From Coprinus comatus (taxonomy: Eukaryota > Basidiomycota > Agaricomycetes > Agaricales > Agaricaceae): a stretch of DNA of 64,000 bases. The stretch covers positions 496,001 to 560,000 of the forward strand of contig JAWPGT010000007.1 of assembly GCA_034638255.1 (NCBI GenBank). The letters run 5' to 3'. The translations under genes and the position numbers were made by a program. Shown one piece after another: positions 36,441 to 48,791 of the stretch. How positions within the stretch are numbered: position 1 is the stretch's first letter; the number at the start of each line of letters is the position of its first letter. The notes below the pieces were generated by a model. It ran no database searches. It had not been told where the DNA came from and saw only the letters and a list, made by a program, of their open reading frames with translations.

Positions 36441-37957
36441 ATGGGCTCTGAAAGGAAGACAGTAGATGCGTCACAACCCTTGTTCAAACCCCGTAAAGTA
36501 AAGAAGAAGGATGAGAAAGAGAAAGAAACAAAGGAAAGTAAATATCGTGATCGTGCTCTTGAACGACGTGCTGGTGGTGGAAATGATTTCGCACACGTAC
36601 GTCGATTCTATCATTTTATATATGTCCTTTATATCTCACTTCTGTCTAGGTTGAAGCCTTACTGGAAGATTTTGAGAAGCGCAATGCTGACCAGGAGAAA
36701 GAAGTTGTGAGTGTTGACATCCATATGATATCTAAAACATGTTCCTAACATGTATCATGATATAGGTCGATGAGCAACGCAAATACCTAGGAGGAGACAG
36801 CGAACATTCTATTCTAGTCAAAGGTTTAGATATGGCCCTTGTTGAACAAAACAAAGCAAGAGCCGCAGAATCTACAGAAGATGATGACACTCTTGAACAG
36901 GCATATATGGAAGCCGCCACTGTACCAAAGAAACGGACTCGGGAAGATCTCATCAGAGAACTGAAGGAAAAACGCTCTCAAGGTGGCCCACAGTCTGAAG
37001 AGGTTGAGGCAACACAAAGAACGGCGGAAGAGGAAGCGAAGAGATTGGAAGAGGCAAAGAAACAGGGAAAATTTAAGCCCATTGGATTCAAACCTATTGG
37101 AGAAGAGAAAAAAATTAAAAAGAAGAAAGTCAAAGTAGGAGAAGGAAAAACAAAAGCAGGTGCAGGTACAGGTGGAGAACGAAAGAAGAAGAAACGAAAG
37201 TTAGAGGGAAATGATGATTCTACAGAGAAGGACCCCAAGCCTTTGGAAACTACAGAAAAACTAACACCAGCAACTGAAGAAAGCAAACCTCTCTCAATGG
37301 TCCCGAAACCTGAAAAGGAGCCTATAGATGACGACCTTGATATTTTCGCAGGTGCTGGTGAATACGAAGGAATTGATCTCGGTGATGACGATGAAGACGA
37401 TGACGAGGGTGTGATACAGCCAAAGAATGAACCAGAAACATTGGAAACACCACTACAAGAACCTCTTCCATCCAAACGATGGATAGAGACAGAAGAAGGC
37501 GAAGAGCCAGCCATACCATCAAAACCTCTACTTCCTTCTTTCCTGCGTGATTCTGAATCGAATCTAAAATCTAAAATGCGTTCCGTTTCGCCTCATAGAA
37601 AATCTACACGCGATGAAGATGTTGAGATGGAAGACGGCGAGGAAGAAGAACAAATGATACGTCTGCAACCTTTAGAAAGCTCTGCCGTACCATCAATCAA
37701 AGAGCTACTCGCCATTGATCAAGCTAATGAAGCCGCTGATAATCGACGGAAGAGAAAAGAAAAGAAGAAGGCTGGAGGTGGTGGTGGTAGCGGCGGCGGC
37801 GGCGGAGCTTCTGGCTCTGCTAAAAGTATGGAAGCCAAGGTCAATAGAGATTATCAACGGTGCGTCGCCCCTTCCAGACTTTTTAACTAATACTTATCAC
37901 CATTCTGACAATAGACTGCAATCTTATACGAGCAAAAAGCAGACTGCTGATTCATAA
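36441..37957 (+). CDS. Spliceosomal RED/IK protein
   Basis: Nuclear pre-mRNA splicing factor present in pre-B and B spliceosomes. The start at 36441 gives MGSERKTVDASQPLFKPRKV. The RED N-terminal signature is SKYRDRALERRAGGGND, followed by LLEDFEKRNADQEK and KYLGGDSEHSILVKGLDMAL. The rest is low-complexity: Lys-rich (EEKKIKKKKVKVGEG), acidic (LGDDDEDDDEG), and a Gly-rich linker before KVNRDYQR. The last exon, after an intron at about 37861-37912, gives LQSYTSKKQTADS. Family members end in a similar short basic stretch. Confidence 0.9.
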
Positions 37958-38066
37958 ATCACACTGACTGTATACATAAAGTTGCAAAAGTTACGAAAAC
38001 CCGAATTCATAAAATAAGTAATACCTAATAAAATAGCAAAACCCAAAAAGACAGAGACCATAACAA

Positions 38067-41000
38067 TTACGACGACACAGGATGACCATTCATAAGTTTA
38101 TTGATCATATTTGCGCGTAGTTGAGTATCAGCAAAGAGAGCTTTAACAAGTCTCACAAGTTCATCAATCTCAAAATCTACCAATGCACCCTCCTCAAATA
38201 GATAAGAGATATCGGCCATTGTAGCTTCCTGTTTTTTTTTTCGCGTGTGTATTAGTACTATTAGATACCAAAAGATAATGTCCACATACCAAGAGCTCAG
38301 ACAGGTAATTGAACTTGAGCCAAGATGGAACATAGGCCACAACAAATGAAGGTTGTGTTGGATCTTCACTGAAAAGTCCCTCCAAGGAATTCAAGATACG
38401 ACATAATTCGCTAAGCTGATGTGAATCAACTTCAGGTATATCATGTAACGCTAAGATGTCTTGGAGAATCCGTGATAGAGATGCCTCAGTAACAAGTCCA
38501 ATTGCAGTAAAGTATTTGTCATTTGTCAGAATACCCTACAAACACAAATCATCAAAGAGAGAACTTGTTTTTTAAACCGGTAAATACCTTGAGTTGTTGT
38601 GAAATTCGTTTAACCTCTTTGATTACTTCATTGATAGCATTCTCGCATTCATCGTAGCGTTCTTGTTGACTTGTGTATTCAAAGCCCTTGGCACCTTCCA
38701 CCAGAATGTCATCCACTTTCTCACACTGCTTTTGCTAAATATACCATTTCCTGTAAATGTATTGCCTCTTTAAAAAGTAGTATAAAGAGAACTACTCACC
38801 ACAACCTGTTCATACCAACTTTCTCCCAATACCCTTAGATTTTTCGAACACTCTCCAAGTTTTTCTCTTAACCCATCAAACACACTTCCCGAAAACCCTC
38901 CCAAAGATTGTCGAATCCCTTCAACCTTATAATCCAAATACAAACAGCTATTCGAAAACAGCATACCCTTCTGTGGTGATTTCTCCAACTCATTTTTATG
39001 TTTCACAGGGTATAAAGCAATGTAAAGGTCGATAATAGAAGCAGGTGCTTGAGCAAGTATAGAACCTGGTTGTGATGATGATATTGACGAGGAAGGGGGT
39101 GGAAATAGACTTGAGGCTTGGAATTGTTTACATTCGTCTATGAGATCTTCAACTGTTTTCACAATTTGTTTGGCCTTCACCGGTACACTATAGCTTTCCT
39201 TAGCAATAATATTTGTTTTCAGTTCAGTTGGACGTTTAGTAGAAGTCGTTTTCGTAGGTTCATGGCTTGTCTGGGTTGAGGTAGATGGAGCTGAAACAGA
39301 TATTGAAAATGCTGGTGAAGCAATTTGTGGGGACAGATTAGGGCTTGCAGTAGTAGTATGCCCATTGACCTGTTTCTTCCCCTTATTCGCCAATTTCTCC
39401 AAACGTGTTGCCGCTTTAGGTGAAATGATTAGTGCCGGTACAGGATTTTCAGTTTTCTCTTGGACCTCAGTTGCAGGTGGATCAGCCCAAGGGTCATCAT
39501 CCCATACGTTATCCTCTTCTCCTTCCACTTGATTCCCGTCATCATCCCAACCCCAAGCGTCTGAAGGATCTGGTTCTTTCGAATGGCCATTGGTATGTGG
39601 TTCATTGATTACTGCTGGAACCACTTCTTTCGGTTCTGCTAATGAATTCTCATCCTCAAGCGGTACGTCATCTTCGTCATCGAAGCCCCAACCAGGGTCA
39701 TCTGTTGGGTGGTCAGGTTCGTTGGCTTCAAGACCCCAAGCATCATCCTCTTTAGGTTCTCCGGAAATCGTTTCCTTTTTATCTTGATCCTCCACGTCGT
39801 CCAAACCCCAAGCGTCATCCTCAGCTATGTCTACGTTCTCGGTCTCATCTTGTATGGGGACAACAGTAGGTAGAGCAGATTCAGAAGGTACTTCAACTTC
39901 AAATTGGAATCGGACCTTTATATCTTCTTCGCTGGAAATGGTAATCCTGAAATTTCCAAGTAGTTCTACCCTCCGTTGTTTCTCGTAGTGGAAGGCAAGA
40001 CCATCAACCCAAGATTTGATAGGTCTCTCTACTGTCGAACCACCTTCAAGTTGAGTTATGGCCTGAGATTCGAAAGAGACTGCTTTCTTGGCTAAGTCTA
40101 GATATGGTGGTAGCATGCCAAATGAGGGAGGTAAGGAAGGAATAAGAAGTGTTTTTAGAAGAGTGGATGTAACGGGCCGGAAAAGAGACTGGGGGAAAGT
40201 TGTATTTGCTGGAGGAGGGAGCAATGGGAAGAAATGGCTCGATAAGAACTCAATGGTTAGAGCAATATTCTCAATCCTAAGACGTTTGTCGTCCGCATTT
40301 GGTGGGGATGGTATCAAAGACAGCGAGTGCTCAAGGTCGATAGAGACAGTAGAAGTGAGAGATGTTGGTTGCTTGAGTAGATACTCAAAAAAGTAGGTCA
40401 TTAAATCGCGTCGCAGTGTCATAAGGTGTTGTTCCAAGGATAAAGGGCTTAGAGATGCAAGGATAGATGAAAGAGAAAGATTGTTGTTGGTTCCTCTAAC
40501 TGTATTGATATGAATATGATGTAGTATCATTGACGAGAAGCCATGAATTACCTTGGATTAAAGATGCTATGGATAGCTTAGATGGCGATAGCACAATACT
40601 ACGATTATATGCTTCACCCAATTGCTCTTGGATGAGGGCTTGGGTACTGTGATACTTGCGCTACGTGGTTAAATGACTTGAGCATTGATTTGCATTATTG
40701 AATGTATCCCGACTACTTACATTGAATTCCAAGTATAGGAGCGAATCGCGTAGTGATTGTGAAGCCGACTCGAGAAGAGAATTGATGCTGTTCAATACTG
40801 CAAGGGCCTCTGGAAGTTTACCTGCCTGAACTAGTTCATTCAGGGTAACAAATTCTTTCTTCAGTCGCAGCACTTGGGATAGAGCTTCATATTGAACCTG
40901 CATGTTCGCTGCCTCCTGAACTAATTTGGAATGCTCAGATAGTTTCTTAAGCAAAACAGGGACAAGCCCTGCCTACATATTCCGGTCAAAACCCATCCCA

Positions 41001-41369
41001 GGGAAAAGGATGAGACTTCACCTGTGAATCATTCACAACAGCATCCAACCTATCCACATTGGTTATTAGCGTTCCCAATTTAAGTTGAATTGAGGTTGCG
41101 GATTCGGATTGACTTTGGAACAGTGACAAGTCGGTTTGAATACGTTCGTGTAGGTTAACCTAATGCAAACAGGATAAACAATGACCCAGAGGTTTGGTTA
41201 CTATTATCATACGTACCTTCGTCGCCCGAATGGTTTCGTCAAGCTCGCTGAGCCATGCAGATGTTTGTGTGGAGTCAAGGTTCTTGAGAGTGACTTGATC
41301 TATTCTATTGAGGATCTTTGAGGATATATCCTGTTTCCTGGGCAGATGGGGCGGTATTGGGAAAGCCAT
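38067..41369 (-). CDS. ZW10/Dsl1-type vesicle tether and kinetochore protein
   Basis: Homologue of ZW10, which in animals sits in the RZZ kinetochore complex and in the NRZ/Dsl1 ER tether for Golgi-derived COPI vesicles. The start at 41369 gives MAFPIPPHLPRKQDISSKIL. N-terminal helices include QVTLKNLDSTQTSAWLSELD, LKKEFVTLNELVQAGKLPEA and SLLESASQSLRDSLLYLEF. The middle (39480-39830) is acidic with repeated tryptophans (DDAWGLDD, DPGWGFDD, DAWGWDDDG). The C-terminal ZW10 region contains VKTVEDLIDECKQFQAS, SCLYLDYKVEGIRQSLGG, WYEQVV, ELCRILNSLEGLF and the final LMNGHPVSS. The gene is divergent from EMC5 with 104 bp between starts. Confidence 0.88.
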
Positions 41370-41473
41370 TTGGGTGGTGGTGGGTAGGGAGAAGCCCAAT
41401 ACGAAGTGCCTACGTGTCACGTGTAGCTACGTCAATGGCTGGGCAATGATGCGAGGCAAGGCTCCAGTATACC

Positions 41474-42015
41474 ATGTCTGCTCGCACCGTTCTCATTCTT
41501 GCTACACTTGCTATACTCCATGGTACGCTTCTGTAATGTTATTGCCACCATCTGTGCAGCTGACTCTCTCAAAAGCCGCATATTCTTCGTTCGAATGTAT
41601 GTTTCCCAGTTTCTCACAAACAATAATGCTTTCCGCATTCTTACACACCCTCCATCTAGACCTATCGCGCCTTAAAGCCCTAGGGCAGCCGCAAGGGACC
41701 TTACCCAAAGATGTGGGTTACTGCTCACAATGCAATTGCGTCCGAACAACATTTGACCCCATGGTCCTTAGATTATACTCGAAACGCTTGTGGGGGGTAT
41801 ACTTGGAATCATAGGGGCTTCTCTTTATGGCCCACCATTGAAGGAAATCTCGTGGGCGAGCGAGATGCGGCAACAGTACGCAGCCATTATTCTCTTTGGA
41901 GCTGCGGACGCTAATTGTTCACAGCAAAATCGACGAAATGGATGCCCGGATAGGGTTTGCGAGCTATTTCCACCGCGGAAGGAACATCTTTCTCGAAAGT
42001 CATCCAGAAAAATAG
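41474..42015 (+). CDS. EMC5: ER membrane protein complex subunit 5 (EMC5/MMGT1)
   Basis: Subunit of the ER membrane insertase EMC. Five small exons give 105 residues: MSARTVLILATLAILH, then AAYSSFEYLSRLKAL, GQPQGTLPKD, IILETLVGGILGIIGASLYG, LKEISWASEMRQ, and KIDEMDARIGFASYFHRGRN. Two membrane helices (residues about 4-20 and 43-60), the HAAYSSFE motif at the end of helix 1, and the C-terminal cytosolic tail FLESHPEK match EMC5. Exons 1, 2 and 3 are 49, 21 and 53 nt. One donor (GTGGGT) is unusual but needed to keep frame. Confidence 0.88.
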
Positions 42016-42410
42016 ACATAGATTCTGTGCCGAATTCTCCATTTTTGATACTTACCTTCCACCGTGACATGGCCGTTCAGAACGCCGAACTTGTGAGCTA
42101 TCATGTCGGAAGGCAGACGGCATGAAATAGAAAATTCGAATGAACGCGACAAGCCCGTGGTGTGAGGATGGAGGATAGGCAGTCCCGATCATGTATGAGG
42201 GTTGTGCAGTCCGGTTTGTCATTCATTTGTAGATTATTGGCTAGCACAACGCTATGAAAGCACACGTGGTGGTGTAAAATGACTTGGAATGCAGTGACCA
42301 ATATAAATATTTGAATATGAACCGGATTTCCTTCATTACGCTTTAGTAACGTACAGCAGTCGCACCACTCTTCCTTGACCACTGACTACCCGGACCCTTC
42401 ATACCCTACG
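42016..42410 (+). promoter_or_regulatory. Intergenic, upstream region of the zinc transporter
   Basis: This 395 bp lies between EMC5 and the zinc transporter, both on the plus strand, so it holds the transporter promoter. No gene is visible. I could not place a specific zinc-responsive element. Confidence 0.4.
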
Positions 42411-44459
42411 ATGAAGAACACCACAAAGATAGGAATCGTATTGTGTATCAGCTTCTTGTTCTTCATAACAGAAATCGCAGGTTAGCTGTTCTTCCATGAA
42501 TTATACCATTTATCACATGGCCAAACAGTGGGGTTCAGGACGAAGAGTCTCGCGCTAATTGCTGATGCGGTATGTTGAGTCACACTAGTTGGTCTTAAAC
42601 TTCCTAATGCACAGTCGTCTTCAGTTCCATTATTTGAATGTAAGAAACAACATTCTTCCGTAGAAATCGATCCTTCATTGTCTCCACCTTCTCAGGATAT
42701 CGTTGCATAGTGAGCCTACACCATACAGGTCGAGAACCACTAAGAAACGCTTCCTAGCGCGATCGCCTTCACTGCTGCATATGTAAGCCCAACCATACGT
42801 GATTTTGAGAGTACAACGGGCTTTACCTCGGCAATAGCTGCAGGACAGTGGCGAACACGTCGGTCACTTGTTTTTCAAATGTATCAATGGTCTCTGATAT
42901 TCATACGTTGATTAGACGTTCAAATTCACTTTCGCCTTTCACCGTGCAGAATTAGTTGGTGAGAGCGCTCAATCTTTTGATGGCGCGCAGTTCTATTCAC
43001 ATCAGATTTATTAGGGGCCTTCTTTAACGGCGTTTTTCTACTTGCGTTGGCTCTGTCCATATTCCTCCAATCAATTGAACGATTCGTTCATGTGGAAGAA
43101 GTGGAAGAACCTTTCATGGTTCTTATTGTCGGCTGCGTGGGACTGGGGTTGAATATTCTCAGCGCTTTGGTCGTTCATGGTGATTTCACCCCTTAACTTT
43201 ATCAAGAAAGCTGCTATGATTTCTGATGCGACATGAAAGATCATCATGGTCATGGACATAGCCACGGTCATGGCCCTGAACTCGCTCAATCACTACAACC
43301 CAATACTGGTGGATTAGATGCAACCGGGTCCCAGGAACATATCGTATGTACAACAAAACCACCATTTTGGTTGTAGCGTCTAATAAATATATGCAGCACG
43401 CAACTCACAATCACACGATTGACCCTCCGATTGCCGCCCAGCAACATAACCTCGGACTTATTGGGGTGTTAATTCATCTTTTGGGTGATGCCGTGAATAG
43501 TACGTCCATTAGCGCCTGTGCCCAAATGCCATCAACTCACAATTTATAGACATAGGTGTGATTATTGCAGCTGTAATCATGTGGAAAGTAGACTCTCGCA
43601 GCCGACTATATGCTGACCCGGCCGCGTCGCTTGTCATTAGTCTAATAATATTTGCGAGTGCAATTCCTATGAGTAAGCGAGAATGAAGCAGGACTAGGAC
43701 CCGATGTTATAACCCGTACTAACTTTATACCACAGCCTTACAATCAGGAAGAATCCTACTAGAAGCTGCACCATTGTATCTCGATCTTGCAAAAATAAAA
43801 GAAGATTTGATTGCTGTAAGCAGTTTACTCCTCCATATCTGATAGAGAAGTGGGCTATAGTTCCAAAACAATGATGAGAGGGTCAATCTGAGGCATTAAC
43901 AATCATACTGACTCGACCTCTATAAATATTGTGATTAGATTCCCGACGTCCTCTCGGTTCATGATCTTCATGTATGGCATTTGTCTCAATCGTACGTCCA
44001 ACTATTTTTACTTTCTTGTTTTGTGTTTCCGCCACCTCATTCTCCTCATAAAGAATTGTAAACACTTACTGACATTAGGAATGTTTTCTTGTATTGCTTC
44101 CGTGTTCTATGGACACCTGATTTAAACTCCATGATTGGATCAAAATCAACAAACATATCACGCTACAACAACAAACCATACTGTCACATATAAGAGTGAT
44201 CCTCGCATCTTTGCATGTGTGTGTCGCACAAGGAACTTCATTAGAACAATGGGAAAATATAGAACAAATGTTACAACATTGTTTCCAAGCTTATGGTATA
44301 AGCCATGTTACGATCTCACCGGAACTACCACAGCGCTCCGTAACCCAATCATTAAATGAGGTTCAAATCATATCAGGAGGATGTAGTCGCTTGGATTTCC
44401 ACGATGATTTTGGGTGTGTGGTTAGCGAGCTCAAGAAACGGAAATTGGGTGGCGCGTGA
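42411..44459 (+). CDS. ZRC1: Cation diffusion facilitator zinc transporter (Zrc1/Cot1 type)
   Basis: Vacuolar-type H+/Zn2+ antiporter that loads zinc into an organelle. The gene is cut into about a dozen small exons. The start at 42411 gives MKNTTKIGIVLCISFLFFIT. The membrane-embedded zinc site appears in SLALIADAFHYLNDIVA (helix II, HxxxD) and GLIGVLIHLLGDAVNNIG (helix V, HxxxD). Helices III-IV include GAFFNGVFLLALALSIFLQ and EEPFMVLIVGCVGLGLNIL. A His-rich loop (DHHGHGHSHGHGPEL) sits between. The cytosolic tail has IPDVLSVHDLHVWHLSQS and LASLHVCVAQ. All key metal residues are present. Confidence 0.9.
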
Positions 44460-46476
44460 ACTTGAAGCTTGAAGGCTTGGAAGTGGGGTACGGATGCTTA
44501 GAAAATGGAGAACGATTCATGACGTGACTTTTTTCTTTTGCACAGTTCTGGTTTATATGTAATGTTAAGACTTATGATGTGAACATAAATACCCTGTTCT
44601 CATGCGTATTAGATCATGTAGATGACATTTCTTTCCGTTCTTTGATTTCCTAAGCGAGGTTATATGAACTAGTGTTCCATAAGATAGTAGATAGATTCAA
44701 ATTTTCATTCACTATTAATATGGGAATGGTGAAAGAAAGGAATTAGGATTCACGGCGCGAGGATCTTGATCGTCGCGAAATTAAAATCCATGGTTTCCTC
44801 GCTCAAATGAGGTGCGATGAAAATGTTTTAATGATTACTAACCTTGCCCAGTCTCGAACCCATCAAGTTTCAATGTTCGAGGACGATGGATCAAAGAACA
44901 ATTGTGGCTTGACAAGTGGCAATTGAATTGATTGAAACTGTCGAGTAGTACGGGTCAGAGTATCAGCTACAAAATTTTCTTCGGTCAACGTGGGAGGGTG
45001 AATATTGAAATGTCGAGGGATTGGAGTTGCCTTGTTAACCGTATCCGAGATGATAATTAGAAACATTTATGCTGACGATGATTCTAGAATCTACAGATTG
45101 TGATCAAGGAAAATCTTTTTGTGTTAAGAAGGCAACTGCGGAATTGGTTGATTTATATTCACTCTCACTCTTTAACCTCCGTAGTGAACGCGACCATGTC
45201 TTTGTCTTCTTCTGACGGGCTTGACCGATCATCTCCCCAAAGAAGCGTTGGCATTGTTAGTTTCCATTTTTTCCATAGATGCAATTCATACGCACGGTGA
45301 AGGTAATCTAAGTTCATTGCATGGGTAGATTACCTGTCTTCGATCAAGGTCAATTGTTCATCAAAGAGTCGGAGTTCCAATGGACCTCAAGTGGACATAC
45401 ACGGTCCAGATGTTGGCCGACCCGCGAGGGTTACAAATCTATTAATTTAAGATTTATTTCGCCTGATTCGGGAATTCTGGGGATTTCAGAAAGAAGGGCT
45501 TGGAGGTGAGATGTGACATGGCTTCGTATTCTGAACCATTCTAGAATAAAGTAGGTTTGAATCCAGCGTAAAGCCAGAATGTGTTAGTAAATTGTAGACT
45601 GTTGTCTTTTGCACTGCCACATGTCATTTACTGATGTGTATTTTGAATCAAGTTCAACATTAAGTCGACGAGCAAACGTAAAACCACGACACCAGTTCCA
45701 CAAGACTCCATCGGTCGTAATAGAGACCGGTATAACCCTGAACCTGAGTGGAGGATGAGGAAAAATCGATGCCTTGGGGACGGCTGTGAGGTTGTTGGAG
45801 GGATTGAGTTGGCAAAACAAGCCTCGAGGCGGCTGACAGAGGCACCAGTATGAAACTACGTCATCGAAGATGGAGGCGAACATGAGGCGAACTCTGAACG
45901 AACCGGGCCCACTTTTAGCGGTAGTGTCCCAGAGAGGCAGTGAGCTTGGTTGGTAAACCGAAAAGAGTGTTAAGGGTCTCGCGGAACAGAGAGGATGGCA
46001 TATAAACTCGGATGAGCTTCGAAATTTTTGGATTTCATCAACTTATTTCTGTAACGCTCGTCGAATGCTGTTACTTGGATAAATATGCAATCAATTCTTC
46101 TGTGCGGGTGAGAAGTCAGCAATTGTTCATTATTTGTGTAATATTGTCGAGGGATGAACAATATCCTAGCACAGGACCAGAACATTCTCCCGAGTCAGGC
46201 ACGATGGGCTTTGGCAATTTCCGCCAAAGAAATTAAGTGGTTCATACTTAACCGGAATGCCGGAACACAGCTCGGTGGTAAGTGCACGTGATCTGCACTG
46301 TCGATCGTTGTTGGATCTGCCATCCGAGGCTGTGGATTGAAAACTCAACTCGTTTTCATCACTCCGAGCTTATACTACCGACACTCTTTGTCCGGATTTC
46401 TATATAATGTTTTGCTCTGCATTCCCTTTCCCCCCTCCAATTGATCCGTTCGGTCCTCTCAACGTGCATACTGGCC
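44460..46476. other. Gene-poor 2 kb with orphan short frames
   Basis: The stretch between the zinc transporter and the Zn2Cys6 gene holds several frames without family signals. On the plus strand, a Ser-rich start at 45195 (MSLSSSDGLDRSSPQRS) is followed by unplaced frames to 45509. On the minus strand, frames at 44863-45066 (ending LVKPQLFFDPSSSNIET) and 45584-45883 are open but not recognisable. A TATA-like TATATAA lies at 46402-46408, 69 bp before the next ATG. I see no repeat or transposon end. Confidence 0.45.
46402..46408 (+). promoter_or_regulatory. TATA box upstream of the Zn2Cys6 gene
   Basis: TATATAA lies 69 bp before the ATG at 46477, a plausible core promoter element for the regulator gene. 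Confidence 0.4.
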
Positions 46477-48791
46477 ATGTTTGCCGAAAGCTCAAGGAGC
46501 CCCAGTTCCGGTCCAGTACGTTCGGGAGCCTCCAAGCCTCTCAAGCGGGGAAAGGCATGTTCTGTATGCAGGTGAGTATATGCGCACCTCGTCTTGTCTG
46601 CTAGATGACCAAGTCTTGCTTCAAGAACACTGAAGATAGTATGTCATTCCCTCCAACTTTCTACTCACAATCATGCTAAAATTTTTATCAGAAATGCGAT
46701 GGCCAAAAGCCCATGTGCGGTCCCTGTATGAAAGGCACAAAAGCGGATCCATGCGAATACGATAATGGCCTCGGGAAATCGAGAACACGTTACTTGGAGG
46801 AGACTGTTGCGAGACTCGAAGCCCGTGTCTATGAGCTTGAAAATCCAGATGCCGCCACCCCCTCAGTCACATTACATGATCCTTACATCAACCATAATTC
46901 TGTCAATCATACACCGCCAATCCCTACCCCAGAGCCTTCCCATCTTGGACGTTTGTCCCCATTTTCTCCGACGTCAACGACGTCCAGTCTTCCTTCTGGT
47001 AGGCACTGGAATAACTTTTCATCTCTCGAGGCAATGACTCAGATTACAGGCTCGACCACCTCAATGTCCCCTTCCCGCCAATTACTTTCAGTCTCATCTG
47101 CTTCCTTGAGCGATGTATGTATAACCTTCTTCGACATCAACATCTTCCACTCACAAGTAACTGTCTAGGAACCTCCACAAGGACTTAGACGATTCCTGTA
47201 CGTTTTCCTACCCTTATTAATACTGATGGTATCACTTATTTATCTGTTTCTACAGAGTAGAAAATTTCCTTCAGCATGCGATAGAGTTCGGATTTTTCCT
47301 GGAAATTCCTTCATTCAGCAACTCTGCTCTACTTCAACACCGTTTTGGAGATTCTACCCGCCCCACACCTGCTCTCCTTACCACGGTTTATCTTTGGGGT
47401 ACTCATCTAACGCCGATAGAAAACAGTGCGCTTGCAGATGAATCGGATCTCCTCTTTCGTGCTTTGCGATATGTTGTCACCGACACTTTGGGTGACCATC
47501 CGAAACGAATTATACACACACTACAAGCAGAGATCTTGCTCTCGACGTACTTCTTTCGCATCGGTCGCTTCCTGGAGGCCAAATGTCACCTTAACTCGGC
47601 AGTATCGCTTGCCCTTAGTGCACAACTCCATAAAGTGCGCTCAGTTAACTTGCCTCCCTTGGCGGTTATTGGCTTGAGGTTTAACAAACCTATACAATTA
47701 CAACATCCGCATACACCGGTGGAAGAAGGAGAATATATTAATGGATTTTGGGCTGTCTACACCCTTCACAAACTATTGTCAGTGGCTTTGGAACCTCCGG
47801 GAGGTCTTTGTGGTGCATTGGAGGCCCCGGGTTTACAGATAGATACCCCTTGGCCTCTTGCAAGTCGTGACTACGCCAATGTACGTTGAACCTGATTTAT
47901 TCTTTTCATTAAACTTAAACACCTACTAGGAGCCTTTGGGTACCAACCTTCAAGGGAACTCGACGATCAAGGTCTTTCTTGCTGGCTATATAAGCCATTG
48001 TAATGATGCATCCCTCAACGCATTGCTCGTCAAAGCATCTATCCTCTGTCATAGAGCCACCCATCTTAGCGGTCAATGGGGGCCTGGTGAGTCGCATTAT
48101 ACCTCCTGTATTCTTAATACTGAACGACGTTAATCAATAGCTATGTCGGAAAAAGAGAACGAATCGTTCTTTAATGTCTTCTATTCGATTAGCCAGCTCA
48201 TCGACGATTTTCGAGGGCAACTTCCCTCACTACATCGAGCCGGCATTAATACTGCGAACACTCGCACAATCATCCTTATCCATAACCTCTCCAAAGCCGC
48301 TATTATCAAACTGCATGGTACTTTCTCATATGCCGACATTAATCACAATCAGAAATGCATGCAAGCGGCTTGTGACATGGTCAAGTTCGGGGAACACGAC
48401 TTACAGAATATAGGCTTCGTGAATCCGGTCCATGGGGTATGTTGCCTTGTCTTAGGTTTCCGGACAGTTATTTATCTCCCATAGACGTTATGGCAAATGG
48501 CTTGCCAAGTTTTCATAGACGAGATGTTAAGACGAAAAACCTCTTCATCTTGGCTACCCACAATTACTGATGAGCAACTCGAAGATCATCTACAGGCTGG
48601 GCGGCGCGCGCTTCATCTCTTTGCAAAAGAATGCACATTTATCCGTACGTTTTTTTCCCGTTGAGGTATCCACCAGCTTATGCTAGTTATTAGGCTACCA
48701 GCACTTAAAAGTCGAAGAAGCATACAAAGCCATTAATACCATCAATACTTCTAATGACTATCTTCAACCATCCCTTCACCAATCCCAATAG
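46477..48791 (+). CDS. Zn2Cys6 fungal transcription factor
   Basis: DNA-binding regulator with a binuclear zinc cluster. The cluster is split over small exons: GKACSVCR, then TLKI (a 13-nt exon, about 46632-46644), then KCDGQKPMCGPCMKG, with the sixth Cys in KADPCEY. Reading CSVCRTLKIKCDGQ, the six cysteines have the usual spacing. A coiled coil follows (TRYLEETVARLEARVYELEN), then a Ser/Pro linker. The C-terminal part has the fungal-specific regulatory domain: NFLQHAIEFGFFLE, TTVYLWGTHLTP, ILLSTYFFRIGRFLEAKCHL and GFWAVYTLHKLLSVALEPPG. No target is known. A TATATAA lies 69 bp upstream. The intron structure of the first 250 bp is my own reconstruction. Confidence 0.85.

Noticed and set aside
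36978..37514. 178-codon minus-strand frame inside the RED gene
   Set aside because: It mirrors the Lys/Glu-rich coding strand as a Phe/Ser-rich shadow.
44850..44880. Possible tRNA B-box (minus-strand GGGTTCGAGAC)
   Set aside because: No pairing T-arm, no A-box at the right distance and no acceptor stem.
45550..45570. Possible tRNA B-box (GGTTTGAATCC)
   Set aside because: The stem pairs poorly and no cloverleaf can be drawn around it.
42411..48791. A zinc-homeostasis module of transporter plus regulator
   Set aside because: The Zn2Cys6 cluster uses zinc structurally and says nothing about zinc sensing; adjacency at 2 kb is weak evidence.
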